From: Aplectana chamaeleonis
Lineage: Eukaryota; Nematoda; Chromadorea; Rhabditida; Cosmocercidae
Direction: 5' to 3'
Length of the DNA: 64,000 nt
Assembly (NCBI GenBank): GCA_029168955.1
Contig: JAPDOI010000270.1
Span: forward strand, 372,001 to 436,000
Of the stretch, positions 10,685 to 25,600 are shown one piece after another; position 1 is the first letter of the stretch; each line of letters opens with the position of its first letter. Made by a program: the position numbers and the translations under genes. The notes beneath the pieces are model-generated. The model searched no databases and was not told the origin of the DNA. It saw nothing but the letters and a program-made list of their open reading frames with translations.

Positions 10685-13600
10685 CTGAAAAACGCAGTAT
10701 GTTAACTGAATATCAAAGTAATTTTAAGATAAAGGGTAGTCTTTCTGTTGTAAAACATTAAGATTAGAGAATCTCAGAATTAGAGCTGGGAAAAAGGTTA
10801 GGTTCTTTTTTTTTGGCAGATGATTCAACTTTGTTTTCCCAACTCTAGTTCAAGGTGTGGTGGTTCTTTGAGGGGGTTTTTCTGCGTTTTCGATCTACAC
10901 ATTTGAACGGCCGCAGATTTTGAAAACTCATGCGTCTATCTCTTTTGAAATGCTTGTTGATGATATAAAGATTTATGGTGTTTATGATGCCAGCGATTTT
11001 GTCGAGGTAAGTTCGGCCTTACTGGTTTCGCTTGAGAAAATGAATGAGTGAGCTTCCCGATGGGATATTCCTCTCAATCTAGAACAATCTTTGGTGATGC
11101 ATGTGGGAGATGATATGGATATTCAGTATAAGGTGAATGATAATGCACTTGATAAAGTTCACACGACGAACGATCTAGGAGTTGTATTCGATTCTTCCTT
11201 AGGTTCCGTCCATAGGAGACGACCCAGCGGCAAGTGGCGCTGGGGGTTTGCATTTTTAACATTCGTTATTGATCTGACTCCCCAGCGACCACTGGGGCCG
11301 GCCTGTCGCTGACGGTGGAGTCATAGCGGCAGTAGCGGCTGTCACTAATATTATCGATACCATCGTTAACCACGTGCCGTCCTCGGACACATTGAATGCG
11401 CCAGCCGTCGAGCGTCATGCGTCAGCGTTTCAGCGCTGGCGCATCACGCTCCGACGCCATGACGCTTTGCCGCTGGTCGTCTGCTATGGACGGAACCCTA
11501 TCATTGTCAAGTCAGATTGATCGTGTCATTTCGAGAGCGTACAGAACCCTATTCATCATTTTCCGCAATGTGCAATGTTCTGACATGACAATATTGGTTC
11601 GGTTGTACAAAGCCTATGTCCATCTCCAACTTGAATATTGCACATCGATTCGGAATCCTACACTTTGTAAAAGTCGTTTAACGAGGATAGAAAAGGTCCA
11701 AAAAACGTTTACGAGAATCCCGTGGATGAAATTTAATCCTGGTTCCACTTATACTAATCTTCTCAGATATGAATGTCGACTCCAAACTTTTGGGTTAACT
11801 TCCCTGCAAATTAGGCGTATCACTTTTGATTTAGTAATTTCCTTTCGTATCTTGCGCTAGGAAGTGAGATTGCAAGCCAGCAAGTACTGGATTTTCAGAC
11901 CCATTAATTCAAGGTTGGGCGGTTTCAACTTATCGTAAAATCCATAGGAGAAAGCTTTGCATCACGTGTAACATGTTTTTCTGCCGATCCGCTCGATGGC
12001 TGAGCCTATTGACGAGGGATGTTTTAGCTTCTGAAAATAGTAGATTGTTCAAAAGCGCTCTTTTGAAGCTTGACCTTCTCCGCATTCTGAATATAAGAAG
12101 CATAGTATTATCAATCTTGATTCGAGGCTATGCAATCCATCACGCATGTTTCCTTAAAGCTTGGCAGTATTATTTGGTTGTTTGATCATTTCAATGGATG
12201 CGGAAACTGGGATTCATACAGTTTATATCTCTGATATTCATGTATTATCGTGCTTGCATGCTATGTGAAAATTTCACAGTGATACATTTTGGTTATCATA
12301 GTAATCGCTGCTTCTTCCCAAGTTTTGCTTGATTCCTCCCCCTTTTGAGCATACAGCGACCTTTTTTCAACTTGGGATCACTAATGGCGCCGACTCAGAG
12401 ATGTTACACGCTACATTTTTCATTTACCAGCTGCACTGGAAAAACACAAGAACTCAGCCCATATACCTTACAATGGTGGGAGGATTGAGCTGTCTCCTAG
12501 GAATCCATGTTGGTAGGGCTCACTTACCCATTAACAACTTGCCCCACTATGAAGAATTCAGCCCAGATACCTGTCCATGGTGGGAGGATCAAACTATCTC
12601 CTAGGAACACAGGTGGTTAGGGCTCCTTATATAACCGCAACTGTTAGCGCAGTAATGCGCTTTTAATATTTGAATACCGGACAAGCTATCGATCCACTGT
12701 TTTAATGCTAATTGATGACGGATATATACTTTATGCGCCCCCGCCATCGACCTCCCCTTTTGGAAAGGTTATCGCTAGGAATAGCATCGCAAACTCTCCC
12801 ACTGCGCAAAACTCGGGTACATTCTATCTGATTTCTTTTCGTTTCGTATGTTGAATTTGTACAGCAGATCTGTTCATTCGACGTTTTGTCGCGTCGTTTA
12901 CGACGTATCTATAAATAATTAAATTAATAATTAAATAAATAAATAAACAAATAAATAAATAAATTTTAGTTGGGAAGAAATACTTAGATAGATTGACCAC
13001 TGAAGCGTCAACACTTCTTATAAAACCAAATCTCAAACGAAACAAAGAATTAGCCTAATCACCCACGGCGGGATGGTTGACTGAATGCATTCATGTTGAA
13101 GCTTTTGCAGAAACAAAATAGAATTCTCAGAAACGAAGCAACTCCTACTGGCAAGTACAAACACAAAAACATTGAACAAAGGATAAAGACAAGAACAAAT
13201 AGAAGTGCAAACGAATCTTCGTCTCTCCGTGACCAATGCTGCTCATGCACTTATATGCATCCAACGTTTTTGATGTGGCATCAAGCGTTAAGTTCAATGT
13301 ATAGCCGAGTTTCCCGCTAGAGGAAATGTATGAGGTCTAAAGTTCAAAAATATTTTTCTTTCCAGATAGTGACACCAAAGTCTTCATTCAGCACCATCTC
13401 TTAAGCCGACTGCTGTCTCTACAAGGCGATGTGCCCTACATATTGTCTGAGCACATAGTCTCAAAGTATTCTTCTTTCCAAGTAGTGTCTCAAAAGTCTT
13501 TATTTAGCACCATCTCCGGAGGACCGACTGCTGTCTCCACGAGGCGATGTGCCCTATATATCGTTTGAGCACCTAACGAACCTAAAGATGCGTGCATTTG

Positions 13601-16600
13601 CCTACTCTGCGTTTTCTGGGCTTTTGAACCTTGAGCAGCTGTCTTTTTCCGATTACTTCACACGCCTTCTACGGTCGCAACAGATCTAAACTTTGCGCGG
13701 GCCAATGCATTGGTGCTCTGAGCGAATTCGAAATTTAATTTAAACGGAAGGTGTAACACCGGTTTGCCATATTTCCCGCGTAGAAGTGTTACGGTTCCCC
13801 GAGTAAATGGCTCACACCATATGTATAATGATCTTGTGCCAGACGAGGTTGGTAGGTGGATTCCTTCATTCAAGGCCCTATATCTCGACTGAACATCTTC
13901 TTCAGAGGCCTAAAAAGGGCCTCGAGAGCTAAACAATTCACAATTCAATTGTGGCACAAGATCATTATAGACATTATACGACGCCAAGCTTTGAAGAAAG
14001 GGGAACTTGGAGAGTACTTATACCGTACTTCTCTAACAACTCTCTAACAACTGGTAAAGGTGCATGAAGTGCTCAAAGTTGCAACTCACATAGGTGGAGG
14101 TGAATAGTGTTCGAAACTGGACGTAGTTGAGGCTGTTGCGAAAGGTATTGATGACGGCGGCACTCATCGAGAAAATCCCGTAGATAACCGTCTGAAAAGC
14201 CGTCAACGGCAAAATAAGTCGAATAACGCTGCAGTTTTCACGAAGCTGATACGACTGCTGCAGATTAAAGGTCTTCCTAAACCGAAAAACTTTGATGTGA
14301 TATGGAGGCTCCTCCCGACACTTGGAATTGGGCATAGTAAGCAGCAGGACACACGTTCATTTTGAAATGTGAAGTCCCGTAAGTATTGTTCGTACTGAGG
14401 CTCCGTCCATAGCAGATGTCTTAGCGTCAAGTGACCGTAATGTGACGCTGGAGGTTTGCATCTTCAGCATTTGTTATTGATCTGACTCCCCAGCGACCAC
14501 TGCAGCCGGCCAGTCGCTGACGGTGGAGGCATAGTGATCGTAACGGCTGTCACTAATAATGTCGATACCATCGTTAACAACGCGCCGTACTCGGACACAT
14601 TGCTTGCGCCAGCCTTCGAGCGTCATGCGCATGCTGCTCCTACGTCTCGACGCTTTGACGCTGGTTGTCTGCTATGGACGGGGCCTAAATGATCCGCTGT
14701 CTGCTCTGACCAGCTCCCATAAGTGATAAAGGCTGTATTTCGAACGCGAGGTGTAATTTGTACTTTTTCATAGCTGACGTATTGAAGAGAATGAGAGCCG
14801 CCATCAGAGCGACTGTAGTAATGTCAACTGCGAAAACCAAGTAGCAGATGAACGTTATACGATCAGAGGTTTTTGGAGTAGCAGAGGAGCAGTACGTGTA
14901 TTGTCCGGAAAAGTCCTCGATAGCCATCGCCCATGTGGTCAGTGCCAGAGAAGTCAATGTCTGAAAAAGTTTTGCTCTCGTTGCAAAGATAGAAACCTGT
15001 TATACAATACGGAAAGCCATTTATGGCTTTGATTTGGTCACATGCCACAACCGTTTTCGATCCAAAATCAGCCCGCGATTTTCTCTTTTCTTTGGCACAC
15101 TTCTTGATGGTTAAAGGCATCGTACGCGCTGAAATCCACTTTCCATTTTTCATGCTCAATCCCTTCCTCGGGCCCCTGTGAGAACGTACAACGAGCTTGG
15201 CTGCTCAAAAACGTACCATTGTGAGCATAGAGAAAGTGGAAAGTAAGGAATTCCGTCAAAAGGGGCCGGCCCTTCCGTCAGTCATTTGGCACTTTCGCAA
15301 TATTTGAGCAGAACGTCGTGTCGCTAAGTACAGGGCATGCCACTGTACGCTGACGCACCGTCGGACGAAAGTGGCATTATCGACTGGAAATTTCTCCTCA
15401 CACAACGAGCGATTGCTTCCAACGCTGCGCCAATGGACGAATTGTAGAACTGTCCTTGCGCCCTCCGCGTAACTATCCTGAGTCGATACTGGCGCGAATT
15501 TCAAATGATTTTCAGAAGTTTTTTTGAAACGTTTTTTCTTAAAAGTTGACTTTTTTGAGCGGGCTTTTCGCTACCTTTAGTCACTATAGGGGGCTAACAA
15601 CTCAAAAACGCTCAAGAACGAAACATGGTCTTCAGCGCGTGCGATGCCTTTAAGGGTGAGTCTTTAATTCTCGTCTTTTACTATCCAGGTGAATATGAGC
15701 AAGGGAAAATATTCCACATTGGCTACCTCTATCAGCTCAGCTATCAGAAGTTTATGTTCCTACATTCAGTAAAGGCTCCGACGGTTCCCTGCTTCCGGAC
15801 AATTTTCAGAAAGCTACTCTTCTGTTTTGTTTACGGACTACAAAACTCGTGAACAGGCATATCCACAGGGCTCTACTTCAGCCAATAGGGCAAAATCGGG
15901 CAAACAGTAGAATCGACGTAGCCGTAATAGCAACTCGTCAAATGGGAACAGTCTGCATTTTGCCTTACATTTATGATTCCTCTCTGCGAGAATTCGGCAC
16001 TGTTGTGGCCGTCTTGTCACCGCATTGACCTCTTCACTTGGGGATGCGTTATCGGCGGCCCTGTGGCCCGTGACCGCCCAAGTTGAGTATTTGTCGTTGT
16101 TCTGTCTATCGATCTAGGTGGCCTAGCGGTAAAACAAGCTTTATTATAAAAGGCGTATAGATTGAAAACTAGGTATGTTAGCTGTGCTCTAGGGTTCTAC
16201 TCTGGTGTGCCTGCTGATTGGATATTTCTACTAATAAACTACAATACTTCCTAATATTGAACATTCCCCCACCTTCTATTTGAACCCCTCCCTCTAATGA
16301 AGCCTTCCTCCTTCCGATGGAGGTTGAAGAATAGAAGACCCCCCTCTAATAGAGCCCTCGCTCACTTCAGCTGAAAAGTCACGGAAGGTTTTTACCGGGT
16401 ATCCACTTTCTGTCCCATACTTTTTTACTTGATGCACATAAGTTCGCCAATCCTTCGGCTACCTACTATATACTTCGCAAAGAACGTGTGAGGTGGCCCT
16501 CTGCTAAGGGCAGAGTAGCCAGAGGCGGAGTTGTCCTTTACATCAATCCAAAAGCTCCATAAATGTCTGTGTACCTGAATTGGGTTGCGACTGCATGGGA

Positions 16601-19600
16601 GCAACTTTCAACCGAAGTAGTCGCTCGTTCCTTCGGGGCCTGCGATATTACAAATGCCGCAGATGGCTCCAAAGACGACGTCATTCACTTTTTCCCGGAA
16701 AGGCTGGCTACCCAATCCCGGAAGTGAACTACTACGCGGTGCTCGAGAAGTCGACACCCAAAACCTTGTCGACATTTTTGAAGAGATTGATCTTTAGGAA
16801 GACTTAAACAATGACCTTATTGATGATGATCTCTTGAAGTTCGCCGAGTAATTCATTTATATCCCACTTTGGTATGCCTAATTAATGTTGTTTGCTCATA
16901 TTGACTCTTGAATTTTCGGTTGAAAATTAGAGCCTCCCCCTCCATTTTAATCTCTACCTCTAAGGTTCCGTCCATAGCAGACCTTCTAGTGTCAAGTTAA
17001 GTTCCGTCCATAGCAGACGATCTAGCGCCAAGTGACGCTTGAGGTTTGCATCTTTAACATTCGTTATTGGTCTGACTCCCTAGTGACTTCTCAGTGACCA
17101 GTGCAGCCGCCCTGTCGCTAGCGGTGGAGGCGTAGCGGCAAAAGCGGCTTTCACTAATATTATCGATGCCATCGTTAACCACGTGCCGTCCGCGGACACG
17201 TTGAATGCGCTATCCGTCGAGCGTCATGCACCAACGTTTCAGCGCTGGCGCATGATGCTCCGACGCCCTGACGCTTTGACGCAGGTCGTCTGCTATGGAC
17301 GGAGCCTAATTGTACACCCCTTTTGGCGGAGGTTGAAGAATAGTACACCCAGGTCTTTGATTACAGGAAATACGGTATTTTTGATAGTCTTCTGCAGCCG
17401 AATGTCAAAAGTTTTTCTCGCTAGAAGAGAGAAGTGGTTCGGTTGAAAGACGACCGTTGAAACTTGTGTCCACAGGAGTACAACAAGTACATAAATATTT
17501 ATAATCTCCTCACCGATACGGCTACCATACCGTATCCAAGTCTCGGCCCATAAGATTCATAAAGAGCGCGCTTCCAGAGAGCAACAGCACGTTCGATGAC
17601 CATGCTGAGCTGAAAATCACGACGCATAAAGGAAAATAGAAGCAAAAACCGTACTGATTGTGATACGTACATGAAGCATGACGAATGTGAGCATAAGGAA
17701 TGTTGTCGGATATCTCATACAGAAACACGGAACAGATGGAAATAAGTCCACACACGGATCGGAGATTGTCAGGTAGCGAATAAATTGCGTTGTCTGAACA
17801 CATAAACACTATCAGTTCAAATTTCAAATACTGAAAGGTTTTCACTACTCAGAATCTCTATCCTATCCACAAGCTCTGTTTTTCTTTCATAAAGCCAATC
17901 AATTTATGTGAGGATACAGTGAGCCGTTTACATTTCAATATCAAAATGGTTACCATTTCAAAGTCTGATGTTGTGTCACGTTTGCAGTTATTTCTGAGCG
18001 GTTTGTACTAAACTAATGAAATCAGCTAGATGTGGGATTCATGAACGCAAATCATGGGCTACAGTTAGGTTTGACCCCGAGGATTGTGTGTTATTTGTAC
18101 CGCAATTCAAATGTAGCCTATGGTTTGTCGTTCATGAATCCCAGCCTAGAAGTTTTAAACGTTTCATCGTACGCGCCCGGAAACCGCATTTTATTCTTTC
18201 ATGTTTTTGTGTTTCATGTTCTCTAGTGAACGAAAATGTCGGAGACGCCCATAAAAAACTTCCATTTGTAAAGAAAATTCATTCGGAATACATTGAATTT
18301 CTCGCCAAAATCGTTTTTGAGGTTTTTCTGTATTTGGGGGCCTCGTCACTGTTATTTTCGAAGCTTTTATACATGTGGAGTTTGTGCCGTAACTTTTTCA
18401 TGTTGCTTGCCGGCCGGATCTACATTATATGAAAAAGTGCTAGATGACTGGCGAGAACTGGTGGCGAATCGTCATTTTCAACCTCTTCCAAACGCATAAC
18501 CCTAGGTTTTTGAAGCGCCAAAACTCACCGGTGTGGTCTACCAGGCTCATTCATGAAATTGAGCCCAAAAAATGAAAATTGATTTTCAGCGCGAACGATG
18601 CCTTTCAATGAAGCCGGATGTGAGAGGTAAGTTAGGCCATTCACGACAGCGGCTCCCACCGGTGGGACACTTTAGAAAATCGCTTTTTCTGCTAAAAAGA
18701 TGATTTTCCAACCTTCTCAGCACGATTCCTTAGGCCCCGTCCATAGCAGACGACCAGCGGCAAAGCGTCAAGGCGTCGGAGCATCATGCGCCAGCGCTCA
18801 AACGCAGGCGCATGACGCTCGACGGCTGGCGCATTCAACGCGTCTGAGGACGGCATCAAGTTAACGAAGGTATCGATGATATTAGTGACAGCCGTTACGG
18901 TCACTATGCCTCGACCGTCAGCGACTGGCCGCCTGCAGTGGTCGCTAAGGTGTCATATCAATAACGAATGCTGAAGATGCAAACCCTCGGCATCTCTTTA
19001 CGGTCACGTGACGCTAGGACGTTTGCTGTGGACGCTGCCTTAGGTAGAATCACGTTCTGTTTCCTTGAAAACACGCCACTACCATGACCACACCCACTAT
19101 GACTCCGAAACATCGATTTTCTTCAATTTAACCTTTTTACCATAACCGAACCTGAACCAAATAGAATTTAGAAACAGATAGCAGGTTTCTGAACCGCATT
19201 CAGGTAAACTCCTTTAACTCAGCCAGCTAGAAAGAGTTTTATGAGCGGAAATTCCGTAACAACGTTTATTTCATCGATAGCTTCATTATGCAAGTAAAAA
19301 AGATTTTCTCCGAGCTCGCGTGTCCACTTTATTGACACGGTATATGTACGGTAACGCAATATTGCATGTGGTCGTGTATGGGTTGAAGGCAGTGTTCGAT
19401 AGAAAAGTTGGCCGTTTTTCCGGCAGAAACGCGAGCTTTGGATCCTTCCAAGAAGAGTAAGAACGGAAGTGCAACAAGAAACGGCCACGAAGTAGTTGAA
19501 AATCTCTTAGAAGAGCCGACCCATTGGTTTACCCCGCCACCGTCATGAAACAAATTTGCTGCGTTCGTTTAGCGAAAGGGATAGATGCCAAATTCTTTAA

Positions 19601-22600
19601 CACTCTTTGTTGCCAAAGATTCTGACATCCATACATGTGCACTGACCCATTACTTTAAAAAATTCGGCACAGGAAACAGAGAGCGAAGAAGTCTTCACTG
19701 AAGAGTTTCAAAGCTCAAAATCATCTGCAACGTTTTAATTGACATTTGTCCGCGGTGTACGACACACACCAGCAGATGTGCCTTTAGAGAGCGTCTTTGT
19801 CGACACTGCAAAACCCTTCCACGAGCGAATATCCTGTAGCCGGTTGTTTTTGGGTTCTGCTTTGAGTGTCCTTCAATGACACATCGTCGATCGAAAACAC
19901 AGCTTCAGAGCACGATTCACCCATCTTACAAGGCTTACCTTGCAAGCAATTAATCAGGGTTTTGACATCGAAATCCCTTATTTATAAAGCGCAGATAATT
20001 ACAGTCGGCATGAATCCTGATGACACTTTGCGCTTCTCTTCTTCAGATTGGTACAAACTCGGGACCATATGCTATGACATGTGTGCACCGAAATTTCGCC
20101 ATTCGAATGGGGATCACCACGTAGGCGGAGTTTGCTGATCTAGGCGCGGAAACCCGCCAACCACAGACCACCCAACGCGCCATATAAACCGCTGCGGATG
20201 CACTGTTGCAGATTCCATCCCTTCTCCTGCACCTGTTCCAGCCACCGTCACTCTGCTCCTGTTGCAGTGGCCTCCAGTTGCTACCACGCCCAACGAGCCG
20301 ACGTCAACTGCACCCGTCACCACCCACCTAGTGCCATCATATTCTACTACGTTTTTGACACTATTCTACTACACTTTTGACTGTTTCGTATTCTCGCCAA
20401 TAAAACATTTTGCTTACTCTATGCTAACCGCAGACGTAACAGGGGAACACAAAGTATCTCTAGATATCATGCCGACTAAAGGCAACTCGCTTCCGAGCGA
20501 CGTAAAATTTACTGCTTTTCAAATCAACAAGTAAAAAGTTCACTGCCAGGGAAAAGCAAATATGCGGTCGCAGAATTGCGAGCTCCCTGTGACCCCACCC
20601 CACACACACACGAATCGCAAGCGCATGCGGTCCTTTATCAAAAAACTAACTTGATAGTTAAGAAACCACAGAAGAGCGAGGAAACGGCGGAAGTGGCTTT
20701 ACTAATCAATAAGTAGTCAGAAAACATAATAACCGATGCTGCAGAAGTCCGCAATCGACAATTTTTTCTAGGCGTTTCCTCCGAATCGCTAATATAGCAT
20801 TTACAGACGACACGAATCGCACTGATATATTGTGTTCCACCTTGTGCCTGGCGACAACTGTGTTATAACATAAGCGCATTGAGTTCGCGCCTTCGCTCGA
20901 TAATGAACAAAAGTATCACTCGAAAAAAAAAAACTGTGTCGATTGTAAGTGGAGCAAATTTTCTGCGTAGATAAGAAAGGCGGAAGTGGAAAATAAGCAT
21001 CAGTACACGGTCTTTTCTCTTTTTTCATGTGCACGCATTACATGTATTTCGAAGGCAGGGTTCGCGATGACTTGCTTGACTTAATCGGTTGGCTTTCGCC
21101 TGACGCGGTCATTCCGCATCTTCACCGAGGTGTGCCGTCCTAGTAGTCAGCCGTGTCCATTTTTCGCGGTCTTCAGCCACAATTTGAACACATTCCATCC
21201 AGCTGTCACTATTCCATTTCCTTCGAAACGAGACATTGCGCGTGAAATGTCTTTCGATGCCGAGTGAATTCAAATCCTCTTTAACCACATCTTTCTAGAA
21301 CTTTCGCCTACGCCCAGGTGGCCACTCCCAGACAGGATTATGAAGCATTCTTAAAGCGTGTTGTACGAGACGATCCGGCGTTCTTCTTAGTATATGGCCG
21401 AGCAGTCGAAGTCGACTTTCCATTGCTGCTTGAGATGGCGTTGGGAGATGCAGGCACCTCCCTCGTGTCAAGTGTTGATGTACTGCGTCGATTTCCTGGT
21501 AAAAATCTTTGTTATGGCATACACACGGCCAGAAATATCCAAGCAAACGCCTAAAAAGCTTCCTCTCCGTGCAATCCGCCCTGCCCATTTGCGTCTTCGG
21601 TGCTGCCCACGTCTCCGATCCGTGCATCATGATAGGGCGAATAGCGGATAGGTAGACGCTCAACTTGACTTCCTTCGCGATGGGGGTAAACCACAAACAC
21701 TTGGTTAGAGAATTGAATGCAGAAGTAGCTTTCGCACATCGTCGTCGAATATCCGCTGCATAACTACCATCGTTCTTCAACAAACAGCCCAAATTACAGA
21801 AATCGTCCAACAGTTCGATACGTTGTCCGTCCACACAAAATCCCGTTGAAGGCCTCTGAGAGAAACACATCTGCTTGCATTTGTCGGGCTGAAGACGAAG
21901 TTCATAGGCTGCGGCATATTTTGAAACTAGGTTCACAATCCTTCGCAGTTTTGCGTTGTTTTCAGCAAATAACACAATGTTGTCGGCGTACTCCAGGTCG
22001 ATAAGGGAGCGTCCTGATAAGGTTAGGATTACATCCGCAGGAAACTGTTCTGGCGAAGTTGAAAAGAAAAGGTCCTGCTACGGCTCCATGCCTTACTCCT
22101 GTTTTCACCTCGGAAGCTGACGTAAATCCGATAGATGTACGAACTGCTGCTGTTGTTCCTCTGGTAATGTCCTCGATTAACCGAACATACTTTTCCGGGA
22201 CTCCATATGCTCGCAGAACGCTGAGCAATCGATCACGATGAGGAGAGTCGAACGCGGCTTCAAAGCCCAAAAACCCAAGCTGTTATGGCTTCGAATACCG
22301 CTGCCACGATTCGATTACTCTTCTCACAACGAACACTTGGTCCATGGTCGATCTTCCAGGTCGAAAACCGGCTTGCTCTTCTCTGGTAGCTCCTCCATGA
22401 TGTTTGATAAGTCGCTTGACAATGATACGTTCTAAAACCTTGTATATGACAAGAAGTAGAGAGATTCCTCTGTAGCTCTCAGGATCCGTGACGGATAGCT
22501 TCTTGTGAAGAGGTACCCGCTATAAACCGTCGTAATTCACATCAATCGAGGCGCGAGCGGCGCGCTCGACGCCTGGGCTCCGTCTGCCCTCCGCTCTCTC

Positions 22601-25600
22601 ACTGTCTCTAACCTCCTCTCCGCACAAGTACGCGTAGGAACCATGTGAATTTATCCGTTTTATAGCCTGTACGATGATCGCATATCCTTTCGCTCATCTA
22701 TATGGCACGAATGGTGTTGGCCATATCACGAATCCCAGAAGGAGGAGGAGCTTTCAGCATTTCAGCAGTGATATTGTCATCTCCACCAGCCTTTCCATTC
22801 TTCATTTTCCGGACACAATCCAAAACTTCAGACTCAGTCGGCGGTTCCTCACTGACATCGTAGTGTGCTCTCTGAACATGCGGGAGCTCAGGTAATGATG
22901 GCGCTGGACGATTCAGTAGTGAACTGAAGTAATCCTTCCATAGTGGCAGCGTCGCATCACCAACTGCACTTTCATTGGTGGTGTTCAAGACAGAAGAACA
23001 TCTCTTTATCTTCCCGCTATACTTTCGCAGCAACGTGTAGGCTTTCCTCGGATTCTTCTTCTCCCAAGCCTTCTCGAACTCCTTAGCTCTACACGTCCAC
23101 TCTCGTTCGCGGTCACTTTGAAGCTGCCGACGCAACTTCCTCCTCAGACGCTTCTCTTTCACAAAGTTTCCTGCATTTCAGAGAGCACATACTCTGTTGT
23201 AGGTCGATGTTGTTTCTTCTGAGACGTAGGCGAACTTCTTCGTAGGCTGTACAACCGGGAGTGCCTTTTTTGAAGCGTCCTGGATGCACTTGACAAAAGA
23301 ATTCGCGTCGCAAAGTTTCTTCTTCGTCCGTACTTCGATGTGAATAGAAACGCGTTGTCGAAAATTCCTTCTGCACTCTTCATCTCTGAAACTTTTCTTG
23401 TCAATCCTCTGGAGAGGCTGAGCCCCTCGCTTCCTCTTATGAATCCTCGCAGTGAAGTTCAACAGAACAGGACGGTGATCTGAATCGAATGCGACATCCC
23501 ACACAGCTCTAGATCTTCGAATGTCCGATACTAGAATATTCCTCGTCAGAACATAGTCGAGCTGTAGTTTCAAAGTTGTCATCCTCCGTTTCCGCTGCTC
23601 TTCTGGTGATAGCGGGGTTGGTCCCTGCCACGTAAGCTGATGGCGGCGATGATTCCTCTTGAATGTTGATGCAATAATCAGACCACTGCGTTCACAAAAG
23701 TCGACAAAGCGGTAGCGATTGTCCGATGTTTGCTCCACTGGGTAGAACCATTTACCGAGTACTTCGGATTCCTGATCAAGTCCAATCTTCGCATTTGCGT
23801 CGATCCCCACGACAACAGCATTTTGACAAGGTATCCTGGCCAGCAACGTATTGAGTTCCTCATAAAACGCATCCTTCGAATTGTCTTCGGCGGTTTCAGT
23901 GGGCGCATGAGCACTCACTATCCACAGATTGAGTCCTCTGTGGTCGCGCAGTCGTACGAATGCATTCCGACACGATGTTGAGCCGAACTCCATGACCATA
24001 CCATTGAAATCCTTCCTTACAGCTATTGCACAGCCTCCCACTCTCCTATCGTCAGCGTCACCGCAGTAGATGGTGTACTCTCCGACGCTGATGACGGGTC
24101 TATCCTTGAGGCGGGTTTCCTGCAAAGCAGCAAACAGTGCATGGAAATAGCTCAGAAGTCTGGATAGCGCAGTTTTTTGGATATCACTCGACAGCGATCT
24201 ACAGTTCAGGGTGGCGAAAATTTATGCAATGTATGGGATACTTCCGTGATATAGTTGTGCACGCTATATCGCTCGAACGTTCCCTGTGTACACTCAAACG
24301 TCTGCTGGGTTCAGTAGAAGCAGGGGAACCAACGAGCAGGTACTAACAGACTTGTGTACAAACCCCCCTGACTTGTGTACGGGTTCGCGATAGAAACGAG
24401 TTTCCAGTTCTCTTTATGAGAACGTGGATTTGGTCATTACAAAAGTTGAAATAAGTGAAAAAACCTGGAAATTTAAGGGGTAAGACGCTCAAAAACAAGG
24501 TATAACGGCTTAATGCCGACGTACGACAGCCCCCTAATTAACAAGATTTTTAATAATGCTTGTTTTTTTGCCTTTCATGTTGCTGCTAAAGTAGTCAGTA
24601 GTCCCCAGGTATTCAGAAATTACTTTAGAAGCGAAATAGAAGTTGACAAATTAGGCTTTCACACAAAGTTCGATAGTTGGGGGTGGGCGGACACTAAGCA
24701 TTAACTTGTTCATGAGCGTTTTTTCGTTACTCTGAACGGAATTGTAGGAGTTTATTGGTGAGTGATAATAGTTCGCTATCTTCATGCCCGCCATGACCTA
24801 CCTGGAGCTTTTCTGAAAGTGAGAATGAAGCTCAAAATTGTGATCAGGGCCCCGAATGACCCCCTGAACATTCGAACAAAAAAATCCTGAAGCGAGAAAA
24901 GCCACCAATAGGATCTCCTCTTTATGAAACTACAGAGGCTCGAAAGAATTTCCGCTCAAACACCGTACATAAAAGTTATGTAGGGCGGTGAACATAGATA
25001 AGAGTTTCTTTTTCGGTTGCTGAGAAACGGTACGGTAACAGAGCTCACACCCACTGCGCCAAGTGGCAATATCGGCTACGGCATAGAAAAGCCTCACATG
25101 AGCGCGTTCTTTCTTCGTTCACTTCCTATAAGGGACACGGAGGGCAGCTAGAAAGATCGAGTTCGAATCCGCCGTCAAAGATCGATCCCAGAAGGCTGCG
25201 TGTCGTTCTAGAAGACTTTTTCTCCACAAGTACCTTTCCTTGTGAGCCGTAATTTTTTTCCTTGGGATATTTTTGTTTCCTTTTCAGTAACACGCTTCGG
25301 TTTCACTGACAGGTAAAACTCTTTCAAAATCTGTGCTCCTGTTTGCTAACTTCTTCCTAGACGTACTTTTTTTCTTTCTTTTTTCCTTCTTTCTTCCCTT
25401 TTTTTTACCCGGAGTTCCTAAACTCCAGGTATACTGCAAATAGAGAGTAGTTTGTGTCAGTTTCTGATGCAATCCTACATACTTGAGGTGTACTTCGATT
25501 GAAGATTCAATTCTGGAAAAGAACTCCGTAATAAGTCTAAAGTAAGAGATTAAAATCAAAGAAACTGTGGTCAGGAGACAAGGCTTTTTGGGAGCCCTGA

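Noticed and set aside
16580..16807. 75-codon ORF starting MGCDCMGATF
   Set aside because: Out-of-frame shadow of the Tigger/pogo-like remnant.
25141..25175. B-box-like gagttcgaatccgcc suggesting a tRNA
   Set aside because: No A box at the right distance and no cloverleaf stems.
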